DNA of 64,000 bases from Litsea cubeba (taxonomy: Eukaryota > Streptophyta > Magnoliopsida > Laurales > Lauraceae), in contig WHSA01000260.1 of NCBI GenBank assembly GCA_012931725.1, forward strand, positions 62,001-126,000. The letters run 5' to 3'. This document shows, piece after piece, positions 22,753-32,812 of the stretch. The notes beneath the pieces are model-generated. The model was not told where the DNA came from. It worked only from the letters and a program-made list of their open reading frames with translations, and did not search any database. The first letter of the stretch is position 1; every line of letters begins with the position of its first letter. Both the position numbers and the translations under genes were made by a program.

Positions 22753-23025
22753 GCCACTTATCTTGTGATCATCCCATTTGTTGATGTGTGAAGACACGTG
22801 GGGGAGAGAAAGGCTGGTGTAGGCTTGGGCTATGCTTAGACCTAGGTCCAGCTGAACTGCCAATTTGTTTGCAGAGAAACCCCATCTGTTGAACTGCGCA
22901 TAGGTCCAGCCATAGGTCCTGCTGGACTCCAGCTGGGATCAGGCTCAAAATCAGGCAAAAAAAGTCAGGCGAAATAGCTCGGCTGGTGTATGTATTCTTG
23001 TCATCAATGGTCTAACTAGCTCATC

Positions 23026-23032
23026 TATTTAA
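23026..23032 (+). promoter_or_regulatory. TATA box of UGT copy 2
   Basis: TATTTAA lies 83 bp upstream of the ATG, the same distance as in the UGT remnant at 10358. The proximal promoter is intact, but everything beyond about 120 bp upstream of the ATG has been displaced by the 3.7-kb insertion. Confidence 0.55.
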
Positions 23033-23108
23033 GCATGCTCCGACTTCCACGGTTCCACCAGAACCAACACCCAATTTCTATTCTCAGCCTTCTGTTTCAT
23101 AGAGTGAT

Positions 23109-24547
23109 ATGGAAAACAAGCACATAGTCCTCTTTCCCTTCATGGCACAAGGCCAACTCATCCCTTTCCTAGCCTTAGCCAGGCTCCTAGAGCACACAAC
23201 TGGCCACATAATCACCATCGTCAACACCCCTCTCAACATCCTCACCCTCCAATCCATGCTTCCTCCAGAATCCACCATCCGTCTCGCATCTCTCCCACTC
23301 AACGGCCCAGATCACGGCCTCCCTCCCAACTCAGAAAACACAGACTCACTTCCCCTCCCACTCATCTCCGTCTGTGGAAGCCTCTCGATCCCTCAAGCCC
23401 TCCTTCCACCACTTCATCTCCTCCCTCCAACCCCTCCCCTTCTGCATCATCTCCAACATGTTCCTCGGATGGACGGTCGAGATTGCACACCAGCTCGGCA
23501 TCTTCCACTCTCTCTTCTTCCCCAGCGGCGGATTCGGCTCCGCCGTCCTCTTCTCGCTGTGGCTCCACCTCCCCCACTCGCACACCGACTCGGAAGAGTT
23601 CTCACTCCCCGATTTCCCCGAGGCGAGTAACATCCACCGTTCTCAGCTCGCCCCTGCTCTCAAAAAGGCCAACGGCTTGGATCCACACTGGCGGTTCCTG
23701 CACCAGGAGTTCTCGCTTTGCTTGGGCTCTGATGGGTTTCTCTTCAATACCGTGGAGGAGTTGGAGAAGTCCGGGTTGGAGTATTTCAGGAGGAAGACGA
23801 ACCGGCCAGGTTGGGCCATTGGGCCGTTGAAGAGCGAAGGGCGTGGGAGGAAGCAGCCCGGGATTTCTAATGACGACTGCGTATCGTGGTTGAATCTCCA
23901 CCTTCCCTCTTCCGTTCTGTTCGTTTCCTTCGGATCCCAGAGCACCATCTCTGCTTCTCAGATGATGGAGTTGGCAATGGGTTTGGAAGAGAGCGGCAAG
24001 GGTTTCATCTGGGTCGTTCGTCCTCCGCTCGGAAACGACATAAATGGGGAGTTTAAAGCGGAATGGCTGCCTAAGGGCTTTGAAGAGAGGGTTGCAGAGA
24101 GAAAGCAGGGGTTGTTGGTGAGGAAATGGGCGCCCCAGTTGGAGATTCTGAAACACGAGTCGACGGGTGTGTTTCTCAGCCACTGCGGTTGGAATTCGAT
24201 ACTAGAAAGCTTGAGCCATGGCGTACCTATGATGGGGTGGCCCATCGCTGCTGAGCAGTTCTATAATGTGAAGATGTTGGAGGAGGTTGGGGTGTGTGTG
24301 GAGATGGCAAGAGAGAATTGCTCTGAGATTGACAAGGGGCATGCATGTGAAGGAAGTGATAGAGATGGTGATGGGAGAAACGGAGAAAGGAGAGAAGATG
24401 AGAGAAAAGGTTTTGGAAATTAAAAAGATGATGGAAGCTGCTGTTCGAGAAGAGGAGGGATTCAAGGGTTCTTCAGTAAAAGCCATGGTTGCCTTCATCG
24501 ATACTGCTATCTCGGCAAGGAAAACGATGAGCGAAACAAACTCTTGA
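23109..24547 (+). pseudogene. UGT92A-like UDP-glycosyltransferase copy 2, two frameshifts
   Basis: Over 95% identical to copy 1 by eye. The ATG at 23109 opens the same HIVLFPFMAQG strand. Two bases are missing at about 23371 (CCGTCTGTGG versus CCGTCCTTGTGG in copy 1), ending the first frame after about 90 native codons. The middle frame carries the acceptor region and the complete 44-residue PSPG box (24127-24258). A GCAT duplication at about 24340-24347 shifts the frame again, so the last roughly 65 codons lie in a third frame. Copy 2 is intact where copy 1 has its lesion, and copy 1 is intact at both copy 2 lesions. Catalytic positions are again Gln (23154-23156) and Asn (23455-23457). No intron. 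As it stands it cannot make a full-length enzyme. Confidence 0.85.
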
Positions 24548-24791
24548 GAAAATGCGGGTTTTTTTGTGTTTTTTTTTTTTTTAATCTTTTATTGGGTGTT
24601 ACTTTGAAGTAGAAATCTCGTGTGTGTGCTGTAATCTCATTTTATGAACAATGTTGTTATTTTCAAAAGCGTGCATGTCACCTTCAACTCAAGGACTTTG
24701 CTTTCATCAGCGGAATCTTATGGCCTCATGGTGACGACGAAATCCTTCCCATATAACAATGGGTTTAAGGAGAAATTCGTGTTTTCTCATG
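24548..24791 (+). other. 3' flank of UGT copy 2
   Basis: Homologous to 9020-9240 after copy 1 until about 24775. The gypsy element begins a few bases later, after its TSD. Confidence 0.7.
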
Positions 24792-24796
24792 TGATC

Positions 24797-25752
24797 TGTA
24801 GGTGCAGAAAATTATGACCCACAATAAGAGGGTGCCTTACAGGACTTATCCGTGAAGATGATGGTGTCTGGGATGTCTGGATGCCGTCCGAGAGCCTGAA
24901 AAGGAGTAGCAAACGGTCAGAGGACCCTGGCCTGAGCGGCGCAAGGCTCTCCGATGCCAAAGTCAGTGTGGGAACTGGAACGATGGAAGGAGAGGGGGAA
25001 GAGAGACAGAGTAAGGGCTCTGTGAACGGAATGTGCGTACCTTGCATGGTGTTTGAAGGTCTATTTATAGAGGAATGGATCGTATCTCTCAGAGAATATC
25101 TGGGTGTGGGTCCCATGATCTGACTGGGAAGTCATGATCAGCCCACAAAGTAATAAATGCGGTCTAATCCGGCCCACTCAGCATTTAATGCCAGTCGGGT
25201 CAGCCCACATTGCATTAAATGCATGTCTTGTTGGGCCAGATTGTGTTGGGCGCCTTTGGCGGTAGGAGTACCAGCGGATCTGCCCTCGGGCCTTGCCCTG
25301 ATGTGGCCTCAGCCGCTGTATGCTGCCATGTGGCGATCTGGTGAAGATAGTGGGCGGCTGGATGTCGTGTCTGTCCCACTAGATCGTGACCCTATCCTTC
25401 CACGTGTCTGGTGACGTGGGGGATGAGGGGCCCAGGCGGAGGTTCTTTCTCGCTTCGGCTACTGTTCTGGCTTCTTAAGCCGAGGTGGCTTTAGCCGAGG
25501 TAGGGTTATCTACGGAGATGGCGTCCGGGGCGGCCTTGCCGATGTGGACTCTCTGCCGAGATGATGCCCGAGGTAGTCCAGTTCGGCGCGTGTGGCCTGG
25601 AGATGTATGATGTCGGCCAAGGCCTCTCCCCTGGTAGCCGGGATGAGATCGGTGCCACGTGGATGGCACGCAGATGGCACGTGAGAATGTTTTAGCCCCG
25701 TCTGATGGCTGTGATTAGCTTAATCCTGTAGCTCTGGAAATTTCCCCACACA
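24797..25752 (-). repeat. 3' LTR of the Tat element
   Basis: 956 bp; TGTGTGGGG start and CACCTACA end in element orientation. A TATA box TATAAATAG reads on the minus strand at about 25061-25070. The purine-rich AGCTAGGGGG just inside (about 25755-25766) is the likely polypurine tract. Confidence 0.9.
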
Positions 25753-26126
25753 ATTGCCCCCTAGCTTCTGAGCTCGCGTAGAACGTCAGTGCCGTGAGGT
25801 CGGGAGCTATGTGCCGGGTCTATCTGTAGGAGGTCCTCTTTCGGCCCTGACTCGCTGTCGCTTTGGATGTTCGAGGTGATAAATGGCGTCCCCTATTCAA
25901 TGCTGAAGACAGTTCGACGGCTCCACGTGTCGTCCCTTGGCTGGTTGTCTGTCTCTTCGAGGTCGTACGCGCCGTTTCGTCAGGGGCACAATCAATTTTT
26001 GAAATGATTCGCGCGCCGCTTCAGGGAGGCGTAATAAATTTCCGAAATGATTCGCGCGAAATCCCAGGGGGGGGGGCGCCCCTTGGCACGCCCGATTAGG
26101 GTTTCTGTAAAAAGGGGGAACTCTCT

Positions 26127-26138
26127 GCTATTTATAGG
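26127..26138 (+). promoter_or_regulatory. TATA box of the antisense gene
   Basis: GCTATTTATAGG on the plus strand, about 215 bp before the ATG at 26352, lies inside the retrotransposon and outside its LTR. This suggests the antisense gene has its own promoter. Confidence 0.5.
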
Positions 26139-26351
26139 GCAGTTGAGGTCTGTTCCATCCTTCGTTTGCGATTCTGAATCAGAGACGAGCGTCAGAAGAG
26201 GGAAGGCTACTGTGAGGGAGCTTCATCCGAGAAGTGGTGCGCTGCTGAGGTTGAGTCTCTTCGCTGTCCAGCGTCTTTGCTCTTCTTCCGTAAGTTCTTC
26301 CTGCTCTGCTTCTTCTTCTGCGGGTTTCTCTGCTTTTAGACTGGGATAGGA

Positions 26352-28455
26352 ATGGGGATTTACAACCACTGGTTAGAGAGCGAGGCAGCGATCGAGGGCT
26401 TTAGGTCGGCCTTTAGGATCCTTGCTGATGTCCAAGTCAGGGGTGCTGATCCCCATGGCTACAACCCTCGCGCCTTTCTGGGAGGCTGGATGCCTTTTCC
26501 GCTGGTGGCTGTGATAGAAGGCGGGGTCCGATTCCCCCTTCATCCGCTTCTCAGGAGGTGCCTTAGTCAGTGGCGTCTCTGCCCTTGCCAACTGTTGCCG
26601 AATGCCTTCAAGATCGTGATGGGCACGGTCAAGTTGAATGAGGTCCTGGGCACCGACTTCGGCGTCTTCGATCTTGAGGACGTCTATGACATATGCAGGT
26701 CCGGGGAATCTTATTATCTCCGGGCTAAGTCAGGCCGAGACGGCTTCGTCCGATACTTGGAGGATTCGAGCAAATATGCCGGGGACGATCTTCTATATGT
26801 CTCTGGGAACTGGGAGTTTGGGGAGGCCGACACCGATAGAGGCTACCAGGTCCCCCGCCACTTCGGTACCATCCCAAGTAAACATCCTCCGTTTCTTTTC
26901 TTTTTTCATAAGTTTCTTTTTATTCTGCCGTGCTTATGCTTCTGACTGCGGCAGCTTTGAAGGAAAGGAGACGGGCTGCCAGATACATCTGGAAGAGGAA
27001 CGATGCCTGGCTCCGTCTGGTGAAGCGGTACAGCGGTCACGACGGCAGGGCGGCTTGGTCGCTGCTAGGATATGAGCCGAAGTACCGCGGGTATCTGAGG
27101 GGCACCGTAGAGCCGATCCCGAGTGAAGGTGCCGGATCCGGGGTTGGTCAGGAGCAGGCCGTTCCGGAGGTCGCAGAGCCCTCGCGGGCGTCGTCTGAAG
27201 CTAGGGCGGCGTCTGGAATCCTAGCTTCCTTAGCGGAATCGAGACTACCCCAGGTCTCAGGAAGGGAATCGAGTCAATCTGCCCGATCTCCCTCGCCAGG
27301 ATCCGGGATGAGGCACACCAGGCGTTTGTCCTTCGAGGATCTCGAGGCCTTGGCGCTTGGAGTGGAGGACGTCCGAGCCCCCGAGGAGCCGGTAGATTCT
27401 CCGAGGCATCCGTCTCCGAGGGCTCGGGTGGCTTCTCCTGCAGAGGTGGCGGAGGTACCCGTGCCCCCTAGCCCTGTTGACCTAGGGGTACGCTTGCCCC
27501 CAGCCGAGGTCGAGCAGGAGGAAACTCGGCCGCTAAAGATGCCGAGGACTGATGCGGGCCCTAGCTCGGCTGCTGCCTCGTTGCCGTCGGGGCCGCAGTT
27601 ATGGGAGCCGAGCTTCATGCTCGGGCCGGGGAGGCCGATGACGGTGGAGGATAGCATTCTTCACAGGATCGATCTCCCGGTCCTCGAGGCCCTTGGGCGA
27701 GCCTGTGCCCTTCCCCGGGACATGGAGCGGCTGGATAAGTACAGCGATCAGAAGCTGATCTTGTCGATGCTGCAGTCCAACTTCGTGGTAAATCTTCATT
27801 TTCCTTTGCTAAACCATCAATTTAGCGTCTGACGCTCTTTGGATCTAACACGTACGTCTTCTTCATTTGACAGGCGGCTCAGAAGTCCATGGCCGTTGCT
27901 GATAGGATCTGGAGGTACAGCGCGGACGCTGCCGAGCTGTCCGTGGAGAAGAACGGCCTGCAAGAGTCCCTGGACGCTGTGAGCCAGAAGTTGGCCAAGG
28001 TAGAAGAGGAATATGCGGCGAAGCTCGAGCAGGCCAGGGAGGAGGCTGAGGCGGAGAGGACTAAGTCGGCCGAGCTCGAGGTCTCCATTTCGAAGATGGG
28101 AGATGATTATGCGGCCCTGCTTCAAGCCGAGGCCAAGAGAGCGGACGAGGCCGAGGCGAAGCTTGAATCCGAATCCAAGAGGGCGGATGAAGCCGAGGCT
28201 AAGCTCGAGTCCGAGTGCGATGCTGCATTCGATGATGCCAAGGCGCAGGTCACCGCCCACTACAAGGAAAGGGTTCTTGTGGTGAGGGATAAGGCTTGGG
28301 CGAAAGGGTGGCTCGCCGGCCTGAAAGAGGTCGGGGTTTCGGAGGGCCACCGCTCCTTTCGGGAGCCGCCTCCGTACCCGCTTCCGGTGCCGAACTCTGC
28401 CCGTTCATCCGGCGAAGCCTCTGACGCCGCAGCTCGTGCAACTGACCGGTCATGA
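26352..28455 (+). CDS. Antisense three-exon gene of the Tat element (646 aa)
   Basis: Exons 26352-26877, 26955-27787 and 27874-28455 join in frame to 647 codons including the TGA. Introns of 77 and 86 bp have GT (GTAAACATCC, GTAAATCTTC) and AG (CTGCGGCAG, TTTGACAG) borders. Exon 1 (residues about 35-160) resembles the plant 'putative gypsy-type transposon' domain (PF04195-like): GGVRFPLHPLLRR, LLPNAFKIVMG, YVSGNWEF. The middle is Pro/Ser/Glu-rich and low complexity. Exon 3 is a coiled coil with a 14-residue repeat (AKRADEAEAKLESE) in tandem. Such antisense ORFs are known in Tat elements, but their role is unknown. All frames are intact, in contrast to gag-pol on the other strand. Splicing is predicted from sequence only. 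Confidence 0.8.
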
Positions 28456-29756
28456 CCTCGGGACATCGGGACCTTGGGATTTTTGCTTTTTGGCTTTATG
28501 CTTTGTAATTTTCTTCGATTTGTATTTGCTGAACACTGTAATGATTGAAACTTTAATACAAATGAAGGTTTTCTGAAATACCCGTGCTTTTCTCTTTTAA
28601 GCTTGAGTTCTTCGATTGCTTGAGTTCGGTAGAGTGCTCCCTTAAGATCTTTTTTGGTATCTGCGCTGATACTTCGTATCTTGGGTGATCTTCATTGGTA
28701 TTCGCGCTGATCCTCCGTATCTTAGGTGATCTTGAATAGCAATGAACATGGTGGCGCGGCAGACGAGGGAGTCTGACGGATGTCTCCACGTGGCGCCATA
28801 GGGTTCGCTGGTCAATAGTCGCGCCTTCCCAACAACGCGTGGGGGACTTCGCCCCATAACTCCTTTTGGAGACTGGGCCTTCCTCCATCCTATAAATAGG
28901 GGGAACAGGCTCGCCATGGGAGAGGGAAAGAACATAGGAGCCATGTCTGGGAGGTGCCTGAGATTGCTTGATCCGGGGGAAAACCCTGCGCCGCTGGACG
29001 GCTGCCCCCAAGGGGGGAAGGCTGTCGTGGCCTGCGCGCTCTCTGAAGGAACTCCCCGTGGGCCACGCGCTCTCTGAACGCGGGTCCATGGGCACTGGCC
29101 CTTGGCCAGACAGAGTGAGGATGCGCTGCGAGGGGACGGTGGCGCATTCTCGTCCAACACGACCCTGTGCGCCCGTCGTACGGAAGGCGGGTTGAGGCTC
29201 CGCTGGTCCGAGAGGTTTCTTCAAGCTTGGCTGGTCCCTCTGGCCACCGAGGGTGTTGCAGAGCCAGTGAGGTCCAGGATCGCTCAGAACCTCCAGGTGG
29301 TGATCCAGCGTTTTCGAACCTTCTGCCTGGAGAGTCGGTGAAGATCAGAGTCTTCTAGCCCCTCTCTATTTTCTGTTTTTAGAGGACTATGGTCCTCCTT
29401 TCTATACTTTGCTTTCTGTTGTGTATTTCTTGTCACGAAGCAGTTTCCAATGAATGAAAAGGAATTTTGTGATCACCCAAACCATGTACAATGCTTTTGA
29501 GTTCTCCTCTTTCTTCGCACTGTTCTGGAATGTTTGCATTTGTGTTTGAGTGCTGGGACAGCTCTCTTCTGGAAATCTGCCTTTGGCCGAAATGGCTGGC
29601 TTTGGCCGAGACGAGCTGCCTTGCGCCGAAATGGAATCATCATTCCACTGGTCTCGGCTGTGGAAGCGTGAGCTCGGCAATGATTTTTGAGGGGTGTAAA
29701 AGCCCTGATCTTGGGAATCCGGCCCAGTGTCTGAACTCGAGGCCTTCTCGGCTAAG
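28456..29756 (+). other. Second opposite-strand unit: TATA box and short ORFs, hypothetical
   Basis: A consensus TATA box TATAAATAG at 28891-28899 on the plus strand is followed by short ORFs: 28943-29077 (44 codons, starts MSGRCLRLL) and 29102-29341 (79 codons, contains WSERFLQAWLVPLA). An AATGAA-type sequence follows near 29450. No domain is recognised. The long minus-strand frame through here (28553-29224) reads across the TATA region and has no recognisable protein. A non-coding regulatory or leader function is equally possible. Confidence 0.35.
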
Positions 29757-30120
29757 ACTAGGAGCTTTAGGAAGCGACCGAGCCTGGACTCGAGGTCTCT
29801 TCCAGGGCGGTGGGCCCGATCTCGGCTGAGTGTGGACTCGAAGCCTCCCCATAGCCCAAGGCTAGGAGCTTTAGGAAGCGACCGAGCCTGGACTCGAGGT
29901 CTCTTCCAGGGCGGTGGGCCCGATCTCGGCTGAGTGTGGACTCGAAGCCTCCCCATAGCCCAAGGCTAGGAGCTTTAGGAAGCGACCGAGCCTGGACTCG
30001 AGGTCTCTTCCAGGGCGGTGGGCCCGATCTCGGCTGAGTGTGGACTCGAAGCCTCCCCATAGCCCAAGGCTAGGAGCTTTAGGAAGCGACCGAGTCGGGA
30101 CTCGAGGTCTCTTCCAGGGC
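29757..30120 (+). repeat. 104-bp tandem repeat, about 3.5 copies
   Basis: GGAGCTTTAGGAAGCGACCG starts at 29761, 29865, 29969 and 30073, an exact 104-bp period. The copies are almost identical, so the array is recent or homogenised. Confidence 0.92.
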
Positions 30121-30130
30121 GGTGGGCCCA

Positions 30131-30434
30131 TGTGTCCAAGACACGGGATTTTAGGAAAGGCTGAGTGTAGGAACTCTTTTATGCCGTTTCCAAGGCGTTG
30201 AGCCTGTGTGTCCAAGACACGGGATTTTAGGAAAGGCTGAGTGTAGGAACTCTTTTATGCCGTTTCCAAGGCGTTGAGCCTGTGTGTCCAAGACACGGGA
30301 TTTTAGGAAAGGCTGAGTATAGGAACTCTTTTATGCCGTTTCCAAGGCGTTGAGCCTGTGTGTCCAAGACACGGGATTTTAGGAAAGGCTGAGTGTAGGA
30401 ACTCGAAGCCATTTCCAAGGCGTTGAGCCTGTGT
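30131..30434 (+). repeat. 76-bp tandem repeat, four copies
   Basis: TGTGTCCAAGACACGGGATT starts at 30131, 30207, 30283 and 30359, an exact 76-bp period. It follows the 104-bp array directly, and the units share a TTTAGGAA segment. It lies between integrase and the antisense gene. Confidence 0.92.
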
Positions 30435-30510
30435 TGCCGGAGTCGACCGGGGAGACAGATTGATGACAAGGCAAGAGCTGCTTTTATTGATTCTGAAGTT
30501 CATTACATCT

Positions 30511-32812
30511 TTAGAAATAGAATTTCTTCAAGTGGGATGCATTCCACGGTCTCGGCAATGGCTTGCCATCCAAGTCTTCGAGCTTGTAGGCTGACTTTCC
30601 TGCCAGTGAAACTACTCTGTACGGGCCGTGCCAGTTCGGGGCAAGCTTCCCCTCATTTGGTTCTCTGTCAGCTGGCAGGGTCTTCTTTAAAACGAGCTCT
30701 CCCGTGGTGAACCTTCTTTCCTTGACATTTTGATTGTATGCCCTGGCTAACCGTTGCTGATAGTCGGTAAGTTTCAGGGCTGCTGCTTCTCGTCGTTCGT
30801 CCGCCAGCTCCAGCTCCATTGCCAGGTTCGTCTCATTCCGACCTTGGTCGACCAGCTCTGTCCTCAGGGTAGGAAGGCCGATTTCCAGGGGAATGACCGC
30901 CTCCATACCGTAGGCCAGAGAGAATGGTGTCGCCGAAGTGGACCTCCTTGGAGTTGTTCGATAGGCCCATAGCACGCTCGGAAGCTCTTCTGTCCATCTG
31001 CCCTTTGCCTTGTCCAGTCGCTTCTTCAAGCCGTCCAGGATCACTTTGTTGGAGATTTCTGCCTGGCCATTACTCTGTGGATATGCCGGGGTGGAGTAAT
31101 GGTTTCTGATGCCATGCTCTTGGCAGAAATCTCTGAAGGATTTGGAATCGAACTGAGTCCCGTTATCTGAAATCAGGGTCCGGGGGATGCCGAACCTCGT
31201 GAGGATGTTTTTCCAGACGAAGTTCCTGGAGTCCCTGTCCGTGATGGAAGACAACGGTTCAGCCTCTATCCACTTGGTGAAGTAGTCCGTAGCCACTATC
31301 AGCCATCTTTTGTTCCCTGGAGCTCGGTGGAGGGGCCCCACAATGTCCAGGCCCCATTGAGCGAAAGGCCATGGACTGGAGAGGGGGCTTAGATCCTGCG
31401 CTGGCTGATGGAGGGAGTGGGAGAACTTCTGGCATTTCTCGCATTTTCTGGCGTAGACCTGGGCGTCCTTCTGCATGTAGGGCCACCAGTAACCCTGGCT
31501 GATTGCCCTGTAGGCCAATGAGCGGCCTCCTATATGGCTGCCGCAGATTCCTTCATGGATCTCGTACAGGAAGTCGTCCACCTTGGATGGGTGGACGCAT
31601 TGGAGGTACGAGCCTGTGAAGGACTTCCTGTAGAGTTTGCCTTCTGGAGAGAGCCAAAAGCGGGCTGCCTTGAGCCTGATCTTGTGGGCTTCAGTCTTGT
31701 CCTGGGGGAGCTGGTCATCCTTCAGGTAGGCAACGATTGGATCCATCCAGCTGGGGCCGAGGTCAGCACAGAGGACAAGCCGAGATGACTGGAGTTCTAG
31801 ACTTGACCTTGATACTGACCCGACCTCGATGGTCCTCTTCTTTCCTGCTTCAACAGCGGAGGCCAGGTTTGCAAGCGCATCTGCGTGCGTGTTGGTATCT
31901 CGGGAGATTTGCCTGACCTCGGCTTTCTGGAATTGGGAGAGTAGCTTTTTTGCCAGGGCTAAGTAGGCCGCCATCCTGTCGTCCCTGGCCTGGTAGTCTC
32001 CAGCGAGCTGGCTAGTTACCAGTTGAGAATCGCTGAAGATTTCCAGGTGCTGGGCTCCGAGGACTCGGGCGCTGTTCAACCCTGCGATCAGTGCTTCGTA
32101 CTCTGCCTCATTGTTCGTCGCTTTGAAGTCGAGGGTGAAAGCCTGCTCTATGACCAGTCCCTCTGGCGATTGGAGAACTATGCCGGCGCCAGCTCTCTTG
32201 GAGGTGGATGACCCGTCGACGAAGATCCTCCATGCCGAGGTGGGAGACTGCTGGACTTCTGTTTCTGCTGGCTCTTGCCCTGTGCCCCCCAGTGCCGTGC
32301 CGAGCTGGGTCTGAGACTGGTTGGGGCAGGCGAATTCGACTATGAAGTCTGCCAGAATCTGGGCTTTGATTGCAGTTCGGGGACGGTACTGTATGTCATA
32401 CTGCCCCAATTCAACTGCCCACTTTGATATGCGCCCTGAAAAGTCAGCTTTTTTGAACAAGGAACGGAGTGGGTGCTCCGTGATCACCACAATAGTGTGG
32501 GATTGAAAATAATGGGAGAGCTTGCGGGAGGCGGTGACAAGAGCCAACGCAAGCTTCTCCAACAGAAGGTACCTGGTCTCGGCATCGAGCAGGGTCTTGC
32601 TCGTGTAATAGATCGGCTTTTGAACTCCCTCGTCCTCCCTGATGAGGACGGAGCTCACTGCGTGATCCGAGACTGCTAGGTATAAATACAGAATCTCCCC
32701 CCGAGTCGGGGTGGAGAGTAATGGGGGTGACATCAAATAAGTTTTGAGTGCGGCCAATGCCTGGTCGCACTCGGGGGTCCATTGGAACTTCAAATTTTTC
32801 CTCAAAAGCTGG
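30511..32812 (-). CDS. Tat pol, 3' part: RNase H, archaeal-type RNase H, integrase
   Basis: An open frame of 764 codons (30511-32805) continues the polyprotein after a frame break at 32813-32819. Counting from its first codon: retroelement RNase H at about 40-155 (TSKTLLDAETRY, ITEHPLRSL); linker; second RNase H at about 193-320 with Asp197 (FVDGSS), Glu235 (EAEYEAL), Asp259 (SDSQLV) and His307/Asp309 (HADALANLA). The integrase has an HHCC zinc finger at about 417-459 (HEGICGSH, CEKCQ) and a D,D35E core at Asp487, Asp547 and Glu583. Catalytic residues look intact. There is no start codon of its own: the first codon is TTG. The second RNase H is the Tat-group signature. Confidence 0.9.

Larger units (their letters stand above)
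19277..22985. mobile_element. 3.7-kb insertion in the UGT copy 2 promoter, probably MULE-like
   Basis: Copy 1 has one uninterrupted GTGTATGTA (7488-7496). Copy 2 has GTGGATGTA at 19268-19276 and GTGTATGTA at 22986-22994 with 3709 bp between, a 9-bp duplication with one mismatch. The ends share inverted motifs (left CCTGATTTT then GATCCCAGCTGGA; right read inward CCTGATTTT then GATCCCAGCTGGA) but are diverged. The interior holds a 120-bp tandem repeat, a GC-rich segment open on both strands (about 20061-20607, unrecognised), and an AT-rich block. No transposase recognised. The insertion is certain; its class is inferred. Confidence 0.65.

Noticed and set aside
28553..29224. 223-codon minus-strand frame in the Tat element
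   Set aside because: It overlaps a TATA box and non-coding leader on the other strand, with no similarity to retroelement proteins in composition or motifs.
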